From Lysobacteraceae bacterium (GTDB lineage: Bacteria > Pseudomonadota > Gammaproteobacteria > Steroidobacterales > Steroidobacteraceae): 5,326 nucleotides of DNA. The stretch lies in assembly GCA_012516015.1 (NCBI GenBank), contig JAAYXG010000726.1:1-5326 (forward strand), written 5' to 3'. Below the pieces are notes generated by a model that searched no databases, was not told where the DNA came from, and was given only the letters and a program-made list of their open reading frames with translations. A program made the translations under genes and the position numbers. Shown piece after piece: positions 1 to 5,326 of this stretch; the stretch's first letter is position 1, and each line of letters opens with the position of its first letter.

Positions 1-899
1 AATTCCGCCGCATTGCCGAGCAGCGCGAACGATGGGCCGTGCATCGCTCGCACGTGCGCGGTGTAGCCCGCGATCTGCCGCACCGGCGAGCGCCAGTCGG
101 CATCGACGAGAATGCGCGACAGGAACGGCTCCTCCGCGATCATCGCTTGCAGTCGCGCGGTGAGATCCGCCGGATAGTGCGCATGGAAGTCGGGCGTCGC
201 GATGCACCCGATCGAACAGCGATGGTTCGGAAACGGAATCAACCAGTACCACACCTGCGAGTGCTTCGGGTGCACGATCACTTGCACCTTCGCGCGGTCG
301 AAAGCGTCTTCGGTCGCCGCATCGGTAACGTGCGTCGCGAGCGCGATGCGTACCGGCTGCTCGGAGGGCACCTCCAAGTCGAGCAGCTTGGCAAGCGTGC
401 GCCCGAAGCCGCTCGCATCGAGCACGAAGCGCGCGTCGATCGTGAACGGCTCCGCGTCCGAGGCTTGCACCGTCAAACGTGCGCCGCCGTCGACGGGCTC
501 GAAGCCGAGGACCCGGTGCCGATACCGAATCTCCACACCCTGCTTCGCTGCCTCGTCGGCGAGCAGCTTGTCGAAGGAAGCCCGATCCACCTGATAAGCG
601 TGGCCGTAGCCGCGCGTGAATTGATCGGCGAAGTTGATATCGGAGTACTCGGGGCCGCGTACGAATGCGGCGCCATCCTTGAATTGGTAGCCGGCACGCT
701 GGACCGCTTCGAGCATACCCGCCTCTTCGATGAAATCGAGGCAATGCGCGAGCAGGCTCTCGCCGATGACGAAGCGCGGAAACTGCTGCGCCTCGAGCAC
801 GAGCACGCGCCAACCCCGGCGATTCAACAGCGCGGCGGCGATCGAACCCGAAGGGCCCGCGCCGATCACGATGACATCGTAGACGGGCGTTCGCTTCAT
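1..899 (-). CDS. FAD-dependent oxidoreductase, flavin-dependent halogenase-like (partial, C-terminus outside window)
   Basis: Probably a flavoprotein monooxygenase or halogenase acting on an aromatic or polyene intermediate. Translating the minus strand from the ATG at 899 gives 299 residues with no stop before the window edge. Visible features are a Rossmann FAD-binding motif GAGPSGS (13-19), the glutamate ending the second strand (VLVLEA, 32-37), an IGES segment (45-48), and a lysine in FKDG (K74) where the halogenases carry their catalytic lysine. A DASG flavin motif follows (161-164), then WYWLIP (217-222), which fits the WxWxIP halogenase signature, and LLGNAAEF at the cut end, the start of the FAD-contacting segment. 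Family members run about 400-430 residues, so roughly a quarter is missing. The start overlaps the stop of the upstream glycosyltransferase (ATGA) and has no clear Shine-Dalgarno, which fits translational coupling. Similar proteins sit in aryl polyene and xanthomonadin clusters. The substrate, and whether it halogenates, hydroxylates or reduces, are not decided by the sequence; a geranylgeranyl-reductase-like role is the main alternative. Confidence 0.85.
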   Translation of the reverse strand, partial: MKRTPVYDVIVIGAGPSGSIAAALLNRRGWRVLVLEAQQFPRFVIGESLLAHCLDFIEEAGMLEAVQRAGYQFKDGAAFVRGPEYSDINFADQFTRGYGHAYQVDRASFDKLLADEAAKQGVEIRYRHRVLGFEPVDGGARLTVQASDAEPFTIDARFVLDASGFGRTLAKLLDLEVPSEQPVRIALATHVTDAATEDAFDRAKVQVIVHPKHSQVWYWLIPFPNHRCSIGCIATPDFHAHYPADLTARLQAMIAEEPFLSRILVDADWRSPVRQIAGYTAHVRAMHGPSFALLGNAAE

Positions 900-1699
900 C
901 GGCGATGAACATCGGCCGCGCTGCTCTCCGCAACGGCCGCCCGCGAGCTCGAGCGCTTGCCGCGAAACTTCCGCGACACGAGCAGCGGCAACCGAAGGAG
1001 CATGCCGCAGAGCAAGCGCAGGTGGAGGGTCACCATGAGGACGTTGTCGAGCCCGAGCCGGAAGTGCGACACACCGTCAGGAGGATAGTGCACGCGCGTC
1101 TTGAGCCAGCGCATCGGCACGTCGCGCCAATGCAAGCGCACGAGGATCTCGGTGTCGAAATCCATCCGCGAGCGCACGTGCGACTTCTGAAGAAGCGGCA
1201 GCGTTTCCTTCAGCGGATACACTCGAAAGCCGCACATCGAATCGACGATGTCCAACGACAACGTTTCCGCCCACACGAAGATGTGCGAGAAGTAGCGACC
1301 ATACAAACGCGACGGCGGGATCGTCTCGTCGAAGACCGGACGACCGCAGATGACCGTGCCCGGATGAGCGCGCGCATCCTCGATGAAGATGCGAATGTCA
1401 TCGAGCGAGTGCTGCCCGTCGGCATCGATTTGCAGCGCGTGCGTGAAACCGCGCTCGGCCGCCGCGAGCAATCCGGTGCGGACCGCCGCGCCTTTGCCGC
1501 GATTGACCGAGTGCTTCAACAGGCAAATCTGCGGCATCCGGCTCAGACGTTCGAGCTCTTGCGCACACGCCGCGCTGCATCCGTCATCGACGAGCACGAC
1601 CGGCAAGCCTTGCTCGCGCACTTTGGCGACCACAGCCGCGACTGTCCGCTCGTGGTTGTACACGGGGATGACCGCACAGGGATTGAAGAGCGCTTCCAT
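896..1699 (-). CDS. Family 2 glycosyltransferase, aryl polyene cluster type
   Basis: A cytoplasmic or membrane-associated sugar transferase of the GT2 (GT-A fold) family, 267 residues from the chosen start. It shows the N-terminal strand CAVIPVYNHE (8-17), VDDG (37-40) for nucleotide-sugar binding, NRGKGAAVRTG (66-76), the metal-binding DXD as DADGQH (92-97), and MCGFRVYP (155-162). The C-terminus has a hydrophobic and basic stretch, LLCGMLLRLPLLVSRKFRGK, likely a membrane-contacting helix. The pattern resembles dolichol-phosphate mannosyltransferases, and more closely the GT domain of aryl polyene cluster proteins. Some of those are fused to a lipid A-type acyltransferase; here the protein stops after the GT domain. 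I chose the ATG at 1699 because the family begins just before the PCxVIPVYNHE strand. An ATG at 1753 would add 18 unconserved residues and lies inside an inverted repeat. Neither start has a good Shine-Dalgarno. It is the first visible gene of its transcription unit and overlaps the halogenase-like gene by ATGA. Sugar and acceptor are unknown. Confidence 0.88.
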   Translation of the reverse strand: MEALFNPCAVIPVYNHERTVAAVVAKVREQGLPVVLVDDGCSAACAQELERLSRMPQICLLKHSVNRGKGAAVRTGLLAAAERGFTHALQIDADGQHSLDDIRIFIEDARAHPGTVICGRPVFDETIPPSRLYGRYFSHIFVWAETLSLDIVDSMCGFRVYPLKETLPLLQKSHVRSRMDFDTEILVRLHWRDVPMRWLKTRVHYPPDGVSHFRLGLDNVLMVTLHLRLLCGMLLRLPLLVSRKFRGKRSSSRAAVAESSAADVHRR

Positions 1700-1737
1700 C
1701 GTAGAGATCGATGCTGCCGGAGCTTGTACTTGTAATG

Positions 1738-1770
1738 GGCCGAGCCGGAGCATGCCAGGGCGGCTCGGCC
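1738..1770. repeat. Inverted repeat / stable hairpin upstream of the glycosyltransferase
   Basis: Perfect 10-bp GC-rich arms (GGCCGAGCCG at 1738-1747 and CGGCTCGGCC at 1761-1770) flank a 13-nt loop. Two more A-T pairs lie beyond a one-base bulge. It begins 39 bases upstream of the preferred glycosyltransferase start, so it would lie in that gene's mRNA leader. Neither side carries a run of T after the stem, so it does not look like an intrinsic terminator. It could be a leader hairpin or an operator; its role is unknown. Confidence 0.6.
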
Positions 1771-1801
1771 ATAGAATTTAGCGGGTTACGCCAGGTGCGG
1801 C

Positions 1802-1831
1802 AGTGTAATCGCAAGCGCGCCGTGATTTCAT
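1802..1831 (-). promoter_or_regulatory. Weak candidate sigma-70 promoter for the glycosyltransferase / halogenase unit
   Basis: On the minus strand, ATGAAA (1831-1826, 4 of 6 matches to TTGACA) lies 18 nt before TACACT (1807-1802, 4 of 6 to TATAAT). Transcription from it would begin near 1795 and carry the inverted repeat in the leader. The gap of about 270 bp before the glycosyltransferase makes a separate promoter plausible, but the hexamers are poor and chance matches are common. Confidence 0.2.
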
Positions 1832-1972
1832 CTTGCGCGGATCCGTTTTGCGCAGCACTTCGAAGGGTTTCGCCCGTACGTCGGCCGTTGCCCTTCAGGC
1901 GCCGTCTCATGAGAGCTGGATACGACGCCATCGGGCGATCGGCGCGCCCGTCGGGAAAAGGAATGTCCGACC

Positions 1973-2485
1973 TCACTCCTCCTTTTCGGGAGGCGTCGGT
2001 TCCTCCGGCAACATCATCCGCTCTCGAAGTCTCCTGCGCTCCTCGGGCGGAAGCTTGCGGAACTTCTCCTTGAGCGCGCGCCGCTCCTCGGGCGGCAGCG
2101 ACCGGAAGCGTTCGTAGTGCTCGCGAATACGCGCCTGCTGCTCGGGGGGCAGGGACTTGAACTCGCGGAAGCGCCGCCGCAGCTCGCGACGCTGGTCCTC
2201 ATCGAGCGAACGCCAGCGCTCCATGCGCTCTCGAGCCTCGGCGCGTTCCTGAGGCGACATCGACGCCCAGCGTTCGGCACGCTCCGCGAGCGCTCGCTGC
2301 CGCGCATGTGGAAGTTGCTCCCAGCGCGGTTCGAAGCGCGCGAGGATTTCCTGCTGTGAAGGACTCAAATCCTGCCAGCGCACGCCCGCCGAGCTCGATT
2401 CGTCGGCCCATGCGCCCAATGCGAACGGCGCGAGCAGCGTCACGGCAACGAGCCGCGCGAGCCAGCTCGACGATTGCACGCGCAT
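1973..2485 (-). CDS. Secreted DUF3106 repeat protein
   Basis: Predicted periplasmic, helix-rich, highly charged protein of unknown function (170 residues from the chosen start). It begins with a signal peptide: basic n-region, hydrophobic LARLVAVTLLAPFALG, then an AWA|DE cleavage site. The mature part is a run of 18-residue helical units, each opening with an aromatic residue, two variable residues and Leu/Met then Ser/Pro/Asp (WQDLSP, WEQLP, WASMSP, WRSLD, FKSLPP, FRSLPP, FRKLPP). The spacing is exactly 18 for six units and 15 for the last. This matches the DUF3106 pattern. The tail is acidic and proline-rich. I chose the ATG at 2485 because GAGG lies 9 nt upstream and it gives a compact signal peptide. 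A GTG at 2509 or ATG at 2506, directly after the upstream stop, would add 8 or 7 residues. It is the last gene of the sigma operon. A sensor or chaperone role linked to the membrane partner is inference only. Confidence 0.88.
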   Translation of the reverse strand: MRVQSSSWLARLVAVTLLAPFALGAWADESSSAGVRWQDLSPSQQEILARFEPRWEQLPHARQRALAERAERWASMSPQERAEARERMERWRSLDEDQRRELRRRFREFKSLPPEQQARIREHYERFRSLPPEERRALKEKFRKLPPEERRRLRERMMLPEEPTPPEKEE

Positions 2486-2494
2486 GACCCGAAT

Positions 2495-2498
2495 CCTC
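2495..2498 (-). promoter_or_regulatory. Ribosome binding site deciding the DUF3106 start
   Basis: GAGG on the minus strand lies 9 nt before the ATG at 2485. The two earlier starts at 2509 (GTG) and 2506 (ATG) have no comparable purine-rich site, so this favours the downstream start, although coupling from the adjacent upstream stop could also serve the earlier ones. Confidence 0.45.
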
Positions 2499-2509
2499 GT
2501 ACTCATCAC

Positions 2510-2923
2510 TCAGCCGCTATTGCCGTTCGGCGCATCCGGCGCCTGCGCGGCCATCCACGCGTAAAACTCGACATCCTGCAGGAGATCCATGTTCGTCGAT
2601 TCGGCAAAAAGATCGAGCTCGTCGATCGGCATGCCGTCCTCGTTCGGTCCCGCGCCTCGATTCCCCGGCGAAAGCGTCATCCACACTGCGAGCACGGCGG
2701 CTGCGGCCACACCGCTCGCCGAGATCCACATGCGTCGTCGGGATTGCGCGGCCGACTCGCGCAGCTCCGCAAGTGCGGCCTGCCGCGCTCGATTGAGGCG
2801 CGAGCGCGTTCTACCATCCAGCGCTTCGACACTCTGTTCGAACAACGCTCGCGTGCGCGCCTCGAGCTTCGAGCTATCGTGTTCAAAACCGTGCTTCACG
2901 ATGTCCTCGCTTTCCGCTCTCAT
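2510..2923 (-). CDS. Single-pass membrane protein, candidate anti-sigma factor (DUF3619-like)
   Basis: A 137-residue protein with a cytoplasmic N-terminal half, one membrane segment and a short periplasmic tail. The N-terminal half contains a helix of the pattern LDGRTRSRLNRARQAALAEL (35-54). A basic SRRR (61-64) precedes the membrane segment (about 66-84, WISASGVAAAAVLAVWMTL), which fits an N-in orientation. The acidic tail ends with a conserved-looking LLQDVEFYAWMA (114-125). It has no cysteine, so it is not a zinc-binding (HxxxCxxC) anti-sigma factor. Its start overlaps the sigma factor stop (ATGA) and its stop directly abuts the DUF3106 reading frame. Position and topology suggest it anchors or inhibits the sigma factor, as in analogous sigma / small membrane protein / DUF3106 sets in proteobacteria. 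The family name is tentative, since sequence outside the helix motif is weakly conserved. Confidence 0.8.
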   Translation of the reverse strand: MRAESEDIVKHGFEHDSSKLEARTRALFEQSVEALDGRTRSRLNRARQAALAELRESAAQSRRRMWISASGVAAAAVLAVWMTLSPGNRGAGPNEDGMPIDELDLFAESTNMDLLQDVEFYAWMAAQAPDAPNGNSG

Positions 2924-3513
2924 TCGAGCGAACCCCTCGCCGACGGCTCGAGCTGCGCGCGCAAGCCGTGGACTGCGCGAGAATAATGCGTCTTGACGCT
3001 GCCCTCGGTACAGCCCATCGCATGCGCCGTTTGAGCGACGCTCAAGCCTTCGAAGTTGCGCAACATGAATGCCTCTTGCTGCCGATGGGGCAGCCGCGCG
3101 AGCGCTCGCTCCACCTCACGCATCGCCTCCTCCGCGGAAAGCTGCTCGAGGGGCTGCGGCCTGGGATCGGGCACGGCTTCGAACGGGTCGCTCGCGTCTT
3201 CGTCGGCGCTCGAGCGTCCCGGAAGCCAACTCAGTACCTTCGATCTGACTTTGCGTCGTCGCTGGAAGTCTCGGGTGCGATTCTGGAGGATGCGATAGAA
3301 AAGCGGCCGCCATTCGTCCGCCGGCCGAGCCGCATAGCGCCTCGCGAGTTGCAGCATCGCGTCCTGCACGATATCGAGCGCATCGTCGTCATTGCGCACG
3401 ATGATCCGTGCGATACGAAACGCGCGCTTTTCCACGCTCGCGAGAAAGCGCTCGAGTTCGCGCGACTGCTCCAGACTCTGCTCCTTCGACGCCGGCTCGT
3501 CATCCAGGCGCAT
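2920..3513 (-). CDS. ECF-type RNA polymerase sigma factor
   Basis: A sigma-70 family group 4 (ECF) factor that directs RNA polymerase to its own promoter set. With the ATG at 3513 it is 197 residues, usual for the family. Region 2 spans about 23-90, including DDDALDIVQDAMLQLARRY (42-60) and LFYRILQNRTRDFQRRRK (71-88), the core-binding and -10-recognition helices. An acidic and proline-rich linker (about 100-127) follows, then region 4 (about 128-186) with LPHRQQEAFMLR (141-152) and the helix-turn-helix AMGCTEGSVKTHYSRAV (165-181). The upstream ATG at 3546 would add 11 residues and the longest frame, from 3654, 47 residues. That extension lacks family features, and none of the starts has a good Shine-Dalgarno. 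It is the first gene of a three-gene operon and overlaps the membrane protein gene by ATGA. Autoregulation is typical of such factors but is not shown here. Its inducing signal and targets are unknown. Confidence 0.93.
   Translation of the reverse strand: MRLDDEPASKEQSLEQSRELERFLASVEKRAFRIARIIVRNDDDALDIVQDAMLQLARRYAARPADEWRPLFYRILQNRTRDFQRRRKVRSKVLSWLPGRSSADEDASDPFEAVPDPRPQPLEQLSAEEAMREVERALARLPHRQQEAFMLRNFEGLSVAQTAHAMGCTEGSVKTHYSRAVHGLRAQLEPSARGSLE
2933..2938 (-). promoter_or_regulatory. Ribosome binding site of the membrane protein gene
   Basis: GAGGGG on the minus strand ends 9 nt before the ATG at 2923. It lies inside the end of the sigma factor coding sequence, so this gene can be translated independently as well as by coupling through the ATGA overlap. 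Confidence 0.5.
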
Positions 3514-3703
3514 TGCGATGATCGGGAGGGTATCAGACAGGTGCATGCATCCAGAGCCCCATTCAGCAACTCTTCTACCATTTAACGCACCGGCGAATAT
3601 TCGGTTGACGCCAAATACCTCAGCGGCGCATGATTGATGTCTCGCGCATTGCAAGAGGCCGCTATCCTTCCCACGACCCGCGAATCACGAGTCACGATCT
3701 ACC
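3514..3703. other. Divergent intergenic region between the sigma operon and priA
   Basis: 190 bp that must hold promoters for both directions. It contains a 10-bp perfect palindrome, CGAATATTCG (3594-3603), an 8-bp palindrome TGCATGCA (3542-3549), and a tandem TCACGA pair (3685-3690, 3692-3697) just before priA. No convincing minus-strand promoter is visible; TTAAAT (3585-3580) is a possible -10 with only a poor -35. It is more AT-rich than the flanking genes. Confidence 0.6.
3605..3634 (+). promoter_or_regulatory. Candidate sigma-70 promoter for priA
   Basis: TTGACG (3605-3610, 5 of 6 matches) is followed after 18 nt by CATGAT (3629-3634, 4 of 6). The start of transcription would be near 3641, giving a leader of about 63 nt to the priA GTG. 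The -35 is good and the -10 mediocre. It directly abuts the CGAATATTCG palindrome. Confidence 0.35.
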
Positions 3704-5326
3704 GTGTACATTTCCGTCGCGATCGATACCCCGCTGCGCAGGACGTTCGACTATCGGCTTCCTGCGGACCTCGAGCACCCGCCCGTCCCGGGCGCCCGGG
3801 TACGCGTTCCGTTCGGCCACCGCCAAGTCATCGGCATCGCGCTGGAGCATCGGGATCGCTCGGACGTTCCCGCCGCGAAAGTGCGGCCGATTCAAGCGGT
3901 GCTGGATCTCGAGCCGGCATTCGACGAGACGCTCCTTCAGTTGCTGCGCTGGTCGGCGGATTACTACCGTCATCCTCTCGGGGAAGTCTTGGCCGCAGCG
4001 TTGCCGGTCGCGCTCAGAGACGGCGCGCCGCTGCGAGCGGAACAATTCGAGTGGCGGCTGACCGCGCACGGCCGGACAAACGCGCTGACCGAGCTTCCGG
4101 CGCGAGCATCCCGGCTACGCGCGATCGTGCAGTACCTGAGCGAGCACCCTGCGGCAGAACCGGGCGCACTCCTCGCCGCTTCGGGCGCGACACCGGCGCT
4201 CCTCAAAAAGCTTTCGGATCGTGGCTTCATTGAACGCGTCGCGCGAGCGCAGACAGTCCCGACACTGCACTCCTTCGCTGCCGAACCCGGTCCGGCGCTG
4301 ACCGGAGCCCAGCAGCAGGCGATCGAGCGTATCGGGCGCACGCTCGGAACGTTCGCGTCGCACTTGCTGTATGGCGTAACCGGCAGCGGCAAGACCGAGG
4401 TCTACTTGCGGCTCATCGCGCAGGTGCTCGCGCGCGAAGAGCAGTCGCTCGTGCTCGTGCCCGAGATCGCACTCACGCCGCAGCTCGTCGCGCGCTTTCA
4501 AGCGCGCTTCCCGCTGCCGATCGCCGTGATGCACTCGGGTCTGAACGACACGGAACGACTGCAAGCGTGGCGCGCCGCCCGCGAGGGCAACGCTCGCATC
4601 GTGATCGGCACCCGCTCGGCGGTCTTCTGTCCAATGCCACGGCTCGGGCTCATCGTCGTCGACGAGGAGCACGATGCTTCATTCAAGCAGCACGAAGGCT
4701 TTCGCTATTCGGCACGCGATCTCGCGATCGTGCGTGCGCAGCGCTATCACGTTCCGGTCGTGCTCGGGTCTGCGACGCCGTCGCTCGAGACGCTCCACCG
4801 TGCGCGCCAGAAACCGGAATGGCTCTCCACTCTTCCGGAACGCGCCGCCGCGCGGGCTCAGCCGCCGCGGTGGTCGCTCGTCGACTTGCGCAGGAACGCA
4901 CAAACGCAAGGCATTGCGACGCCGACGCTGCTCGCCATGCACCGGCACCTCGACGCCGGCGGACAGATCATGCTGTTCCTGAATCGCCGGGGCTATGCGC
5001 CGGTGCTCTTTTGCCCGAGTTGCGGCTGGTCCGCTCATTGCAAACGATGCGATGCGCATTTGACCGTGCATGGCCGGGCGGGCGCGCTCCTGTGCCATCA
5101 CTGCGGCGCGCAGCATCCGCGGATCGATGTGTGTCCGCAGTGTCTCGCACCCGCGAAACCGGTCGGCCAGGGTACGGAGCGGATCGAAGAGACGATCGCC
5201 GAATCGTTTCCAAACGCGAGCGTCGCGCGCCTCGATCGAGACAGCATTCGCAAGCGCGGCGATCTCGAAGCGGTGTTCGAACGTCTCGACCGCAAGGAAA
5301 TCGACATCCTCGTCGGCACGCAGATG
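3704..5326 (+). CDS. priA: Primosomal protein N' / replication-restart helicase PriA (partial, C-terminus outside window)
   Basis: PriA is a cytoplasmic 3'-to-5' DNA helicase that recognises stalled forks and D-loops and reloads the replisome through PriB/DnaT and DnaC/DnaB. The visible 541 residues align by eye with E. coli PriA throughout. The N-terminal 3'-end-binding domain begins VYISVAIDTPLRRTFDYRLP, followed by the winged-helix domain. The helicase core has Walker A GVTGSGKT (224-231), PEIALTPQ just after it, HSGLND, the Walker B box DEEH (320-323) and GSATP (355-359). FLNRRGYAP leads into the zinc region, where all eight cysteines are present (437, 440, 446, 449, 464, 467, 477, 480). 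The window ends at GTQM, the start of helicase motif V; about 190 residues should follow. The start is the GTG at 3704, which places the conserved N-terminus exactly; no Shine-Dalgarno is evident, and no ATG fits in frame nearby. It is divergent from the sigma operon. Nothing is broken or unusual in the visible part. Confidence 0.97.
   Translation, partial: MYISVAIDTPLRRTFDYRLPADLEHPPVPGARVRVPFGHRQVIGIALEHRDRSDVPAAKVRPIQAVLDLEPAFDETLLQLLRWSADYYRHPLGEVLAAALPVALRDGAPLRAEQFEWRLTAHGRTNALTELPARASRLRAIVQYLSEHPAAEPGALLAASGATPALLKKLSDRGFIERVARAQTVPTLHSFAAEPGPALTGAQQQAIERIGRTLGTFASHLLYGVTGSGKTEVYLRLIAQVLAREEQSLVLVPEIALTPQLVARFQARFPLPIAVMHSGLNDTERLQAWRAAREGNARIVIGTRSAVFCPMPRLGLIVVDEEHDASFKQHEGFRYSARDLAIVRAQRYHVPVVLGSATPSLETLHRARQKPEWLSTLPERAAARAQPPRWSLVDLRRNAQTQGIATPTLLAMHRHLDAGGQIMLFLNRRGYAPVLFCPSCGWSAHCKRCDAHLTVHGRAGALLCHHCGAQHPRIDVCPQCLAPAKPVGQGTERIEETIAESFPNASVARLDRDSIRKRGDLEAVFERLDRKEIDILVGTQM

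Larger units (their letters stand above)
1700..1972. other. Intergenic gap between the DUF3106 gene and the glycosyltransferase
   Basis: About 270 bp with no convincing gene. It contains the inverted repeat at 1738-1770, the weak promoter candidate, and a minor stem (CGGGCG at 1932-1937 with CGCCCG at 1945-1950) shortly after the DUF3106 stop. That stem has no following T-run, so I see no clear terminator; read-through from the sigma operon into the glycosyltransferase unit cannot be excluded. Confidence 0.5.

Noticed and set aside
39..1735. Two long plus-strand open frames (289 and 276 residues) running opposite the halogenase-like and glycosyltransferase genes
   Set aside because: They are arginine- and histidine-rich shadows of GC-rich minus-strand genes that show clear family motifs. 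Their own translations show no recognisable domain.
1738..1770. Intrinsic terminator reading of the inverted repeat
   Set aside because: No T-run follows the stem on either strand.
1584..1976. Minus-strand frame of 130 codons spanning the intergenic gap
   Set aside because: It overlaps the glycosyltransferase start in another frame, shows no family features and has no ribosome binding site; it reads as an accidental open frame.
3514..3654. N-terminal extension of the sigma factor to the ATG at 3654
   Set aside because: The extra 47 residues lack sigma-family features, would run through the divergent promoter region, and would make the protein longer than is usual for the family.
3630..4233. 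Plus-strand frames overlapping the priA start in the other two frames
   Set aside because: The GTG-initiated frame from 3704 matches PriA over its full visible length; the others are out-of-frame shadows.
4115..5319. Minus-strand open frames inside priA
   Set aside because: They lie wholly within a convincing PriA coding sequence, are arginine-rich, and have no recognisable motifs.
1..5326. CRISPR arrays, tRNA genes, insertion sequences, riboswitches
   Set aside because: Looked for on both strands; no regularly spaced direct repeats, cloverleaf signatures, transposase motifs or recognisable riboswitch cores were seen.

Overview
This window reads like the chromosome of a GC-rich gammaproteobacterium of the Xanthomonadales, Steroidobacterales or Nevskiales type. 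That placement is an inference from the high GC content, the PriA sequence, and an ECF sigma / small membrane protein / DUF3106 gene set next to a pigment-type glycosyltransferase and flavoprotein. I see no mobile element, CRISPR array, tRNA or rRNA, and no compositional break. The window looks like vertically inherited sequence with one accessory biosynthetic edge.

Layout, left to right. Positions 1-899 (minus, cut by the left edge) encode an FAD-dependent oxidoreductase of the flavin-dependent halogenase type. Positions 896-1699 (minus) encode a family 2 glycosyltransferase whose stop overlaps the halogenase start (ATGA), so the two are translationally coupled. This pair resembles the glycosyltransferase and 'tryptophan halogenase' of aryl polyene / xanthomonadin-type pigment clusters, and the rest of that cluster would lie left of the window. 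A gap of about 270 bp follows; it holds a strong inverted repeat and at best a weak promoter.

Positions 1973-3513 (minus) form a tight three-gene operon. It is transcribed in the order ECF sigma factor, single-pass membrane protein (candidate anti-sigma factor), then secreted DUF3106 protein built from an 18-residue repeat. The junctions are ATGA and TGA-GTG-ATG. The likely scheme is a sigma factor held or tuned by a membrane partner, with a periplasmic protein as a possible sensor or effector. That scheme is inferred from arrangement and topology.

A 190-bp divergent intergenic region separates this operon from priA (plus, from a GTG at 3704). priA encodes the replication-restart helicase and is cut by the right edge after 541 codons; everything visible in it looks intact.

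The most useful second looks are the halogenase-like protein with its pigment-cluster link, the noncanonical sigma / membrane protein / DUF3106 module, and the exact 18-residue repeat in the DUF3106 protein. I do not see a demonstrably new system here.
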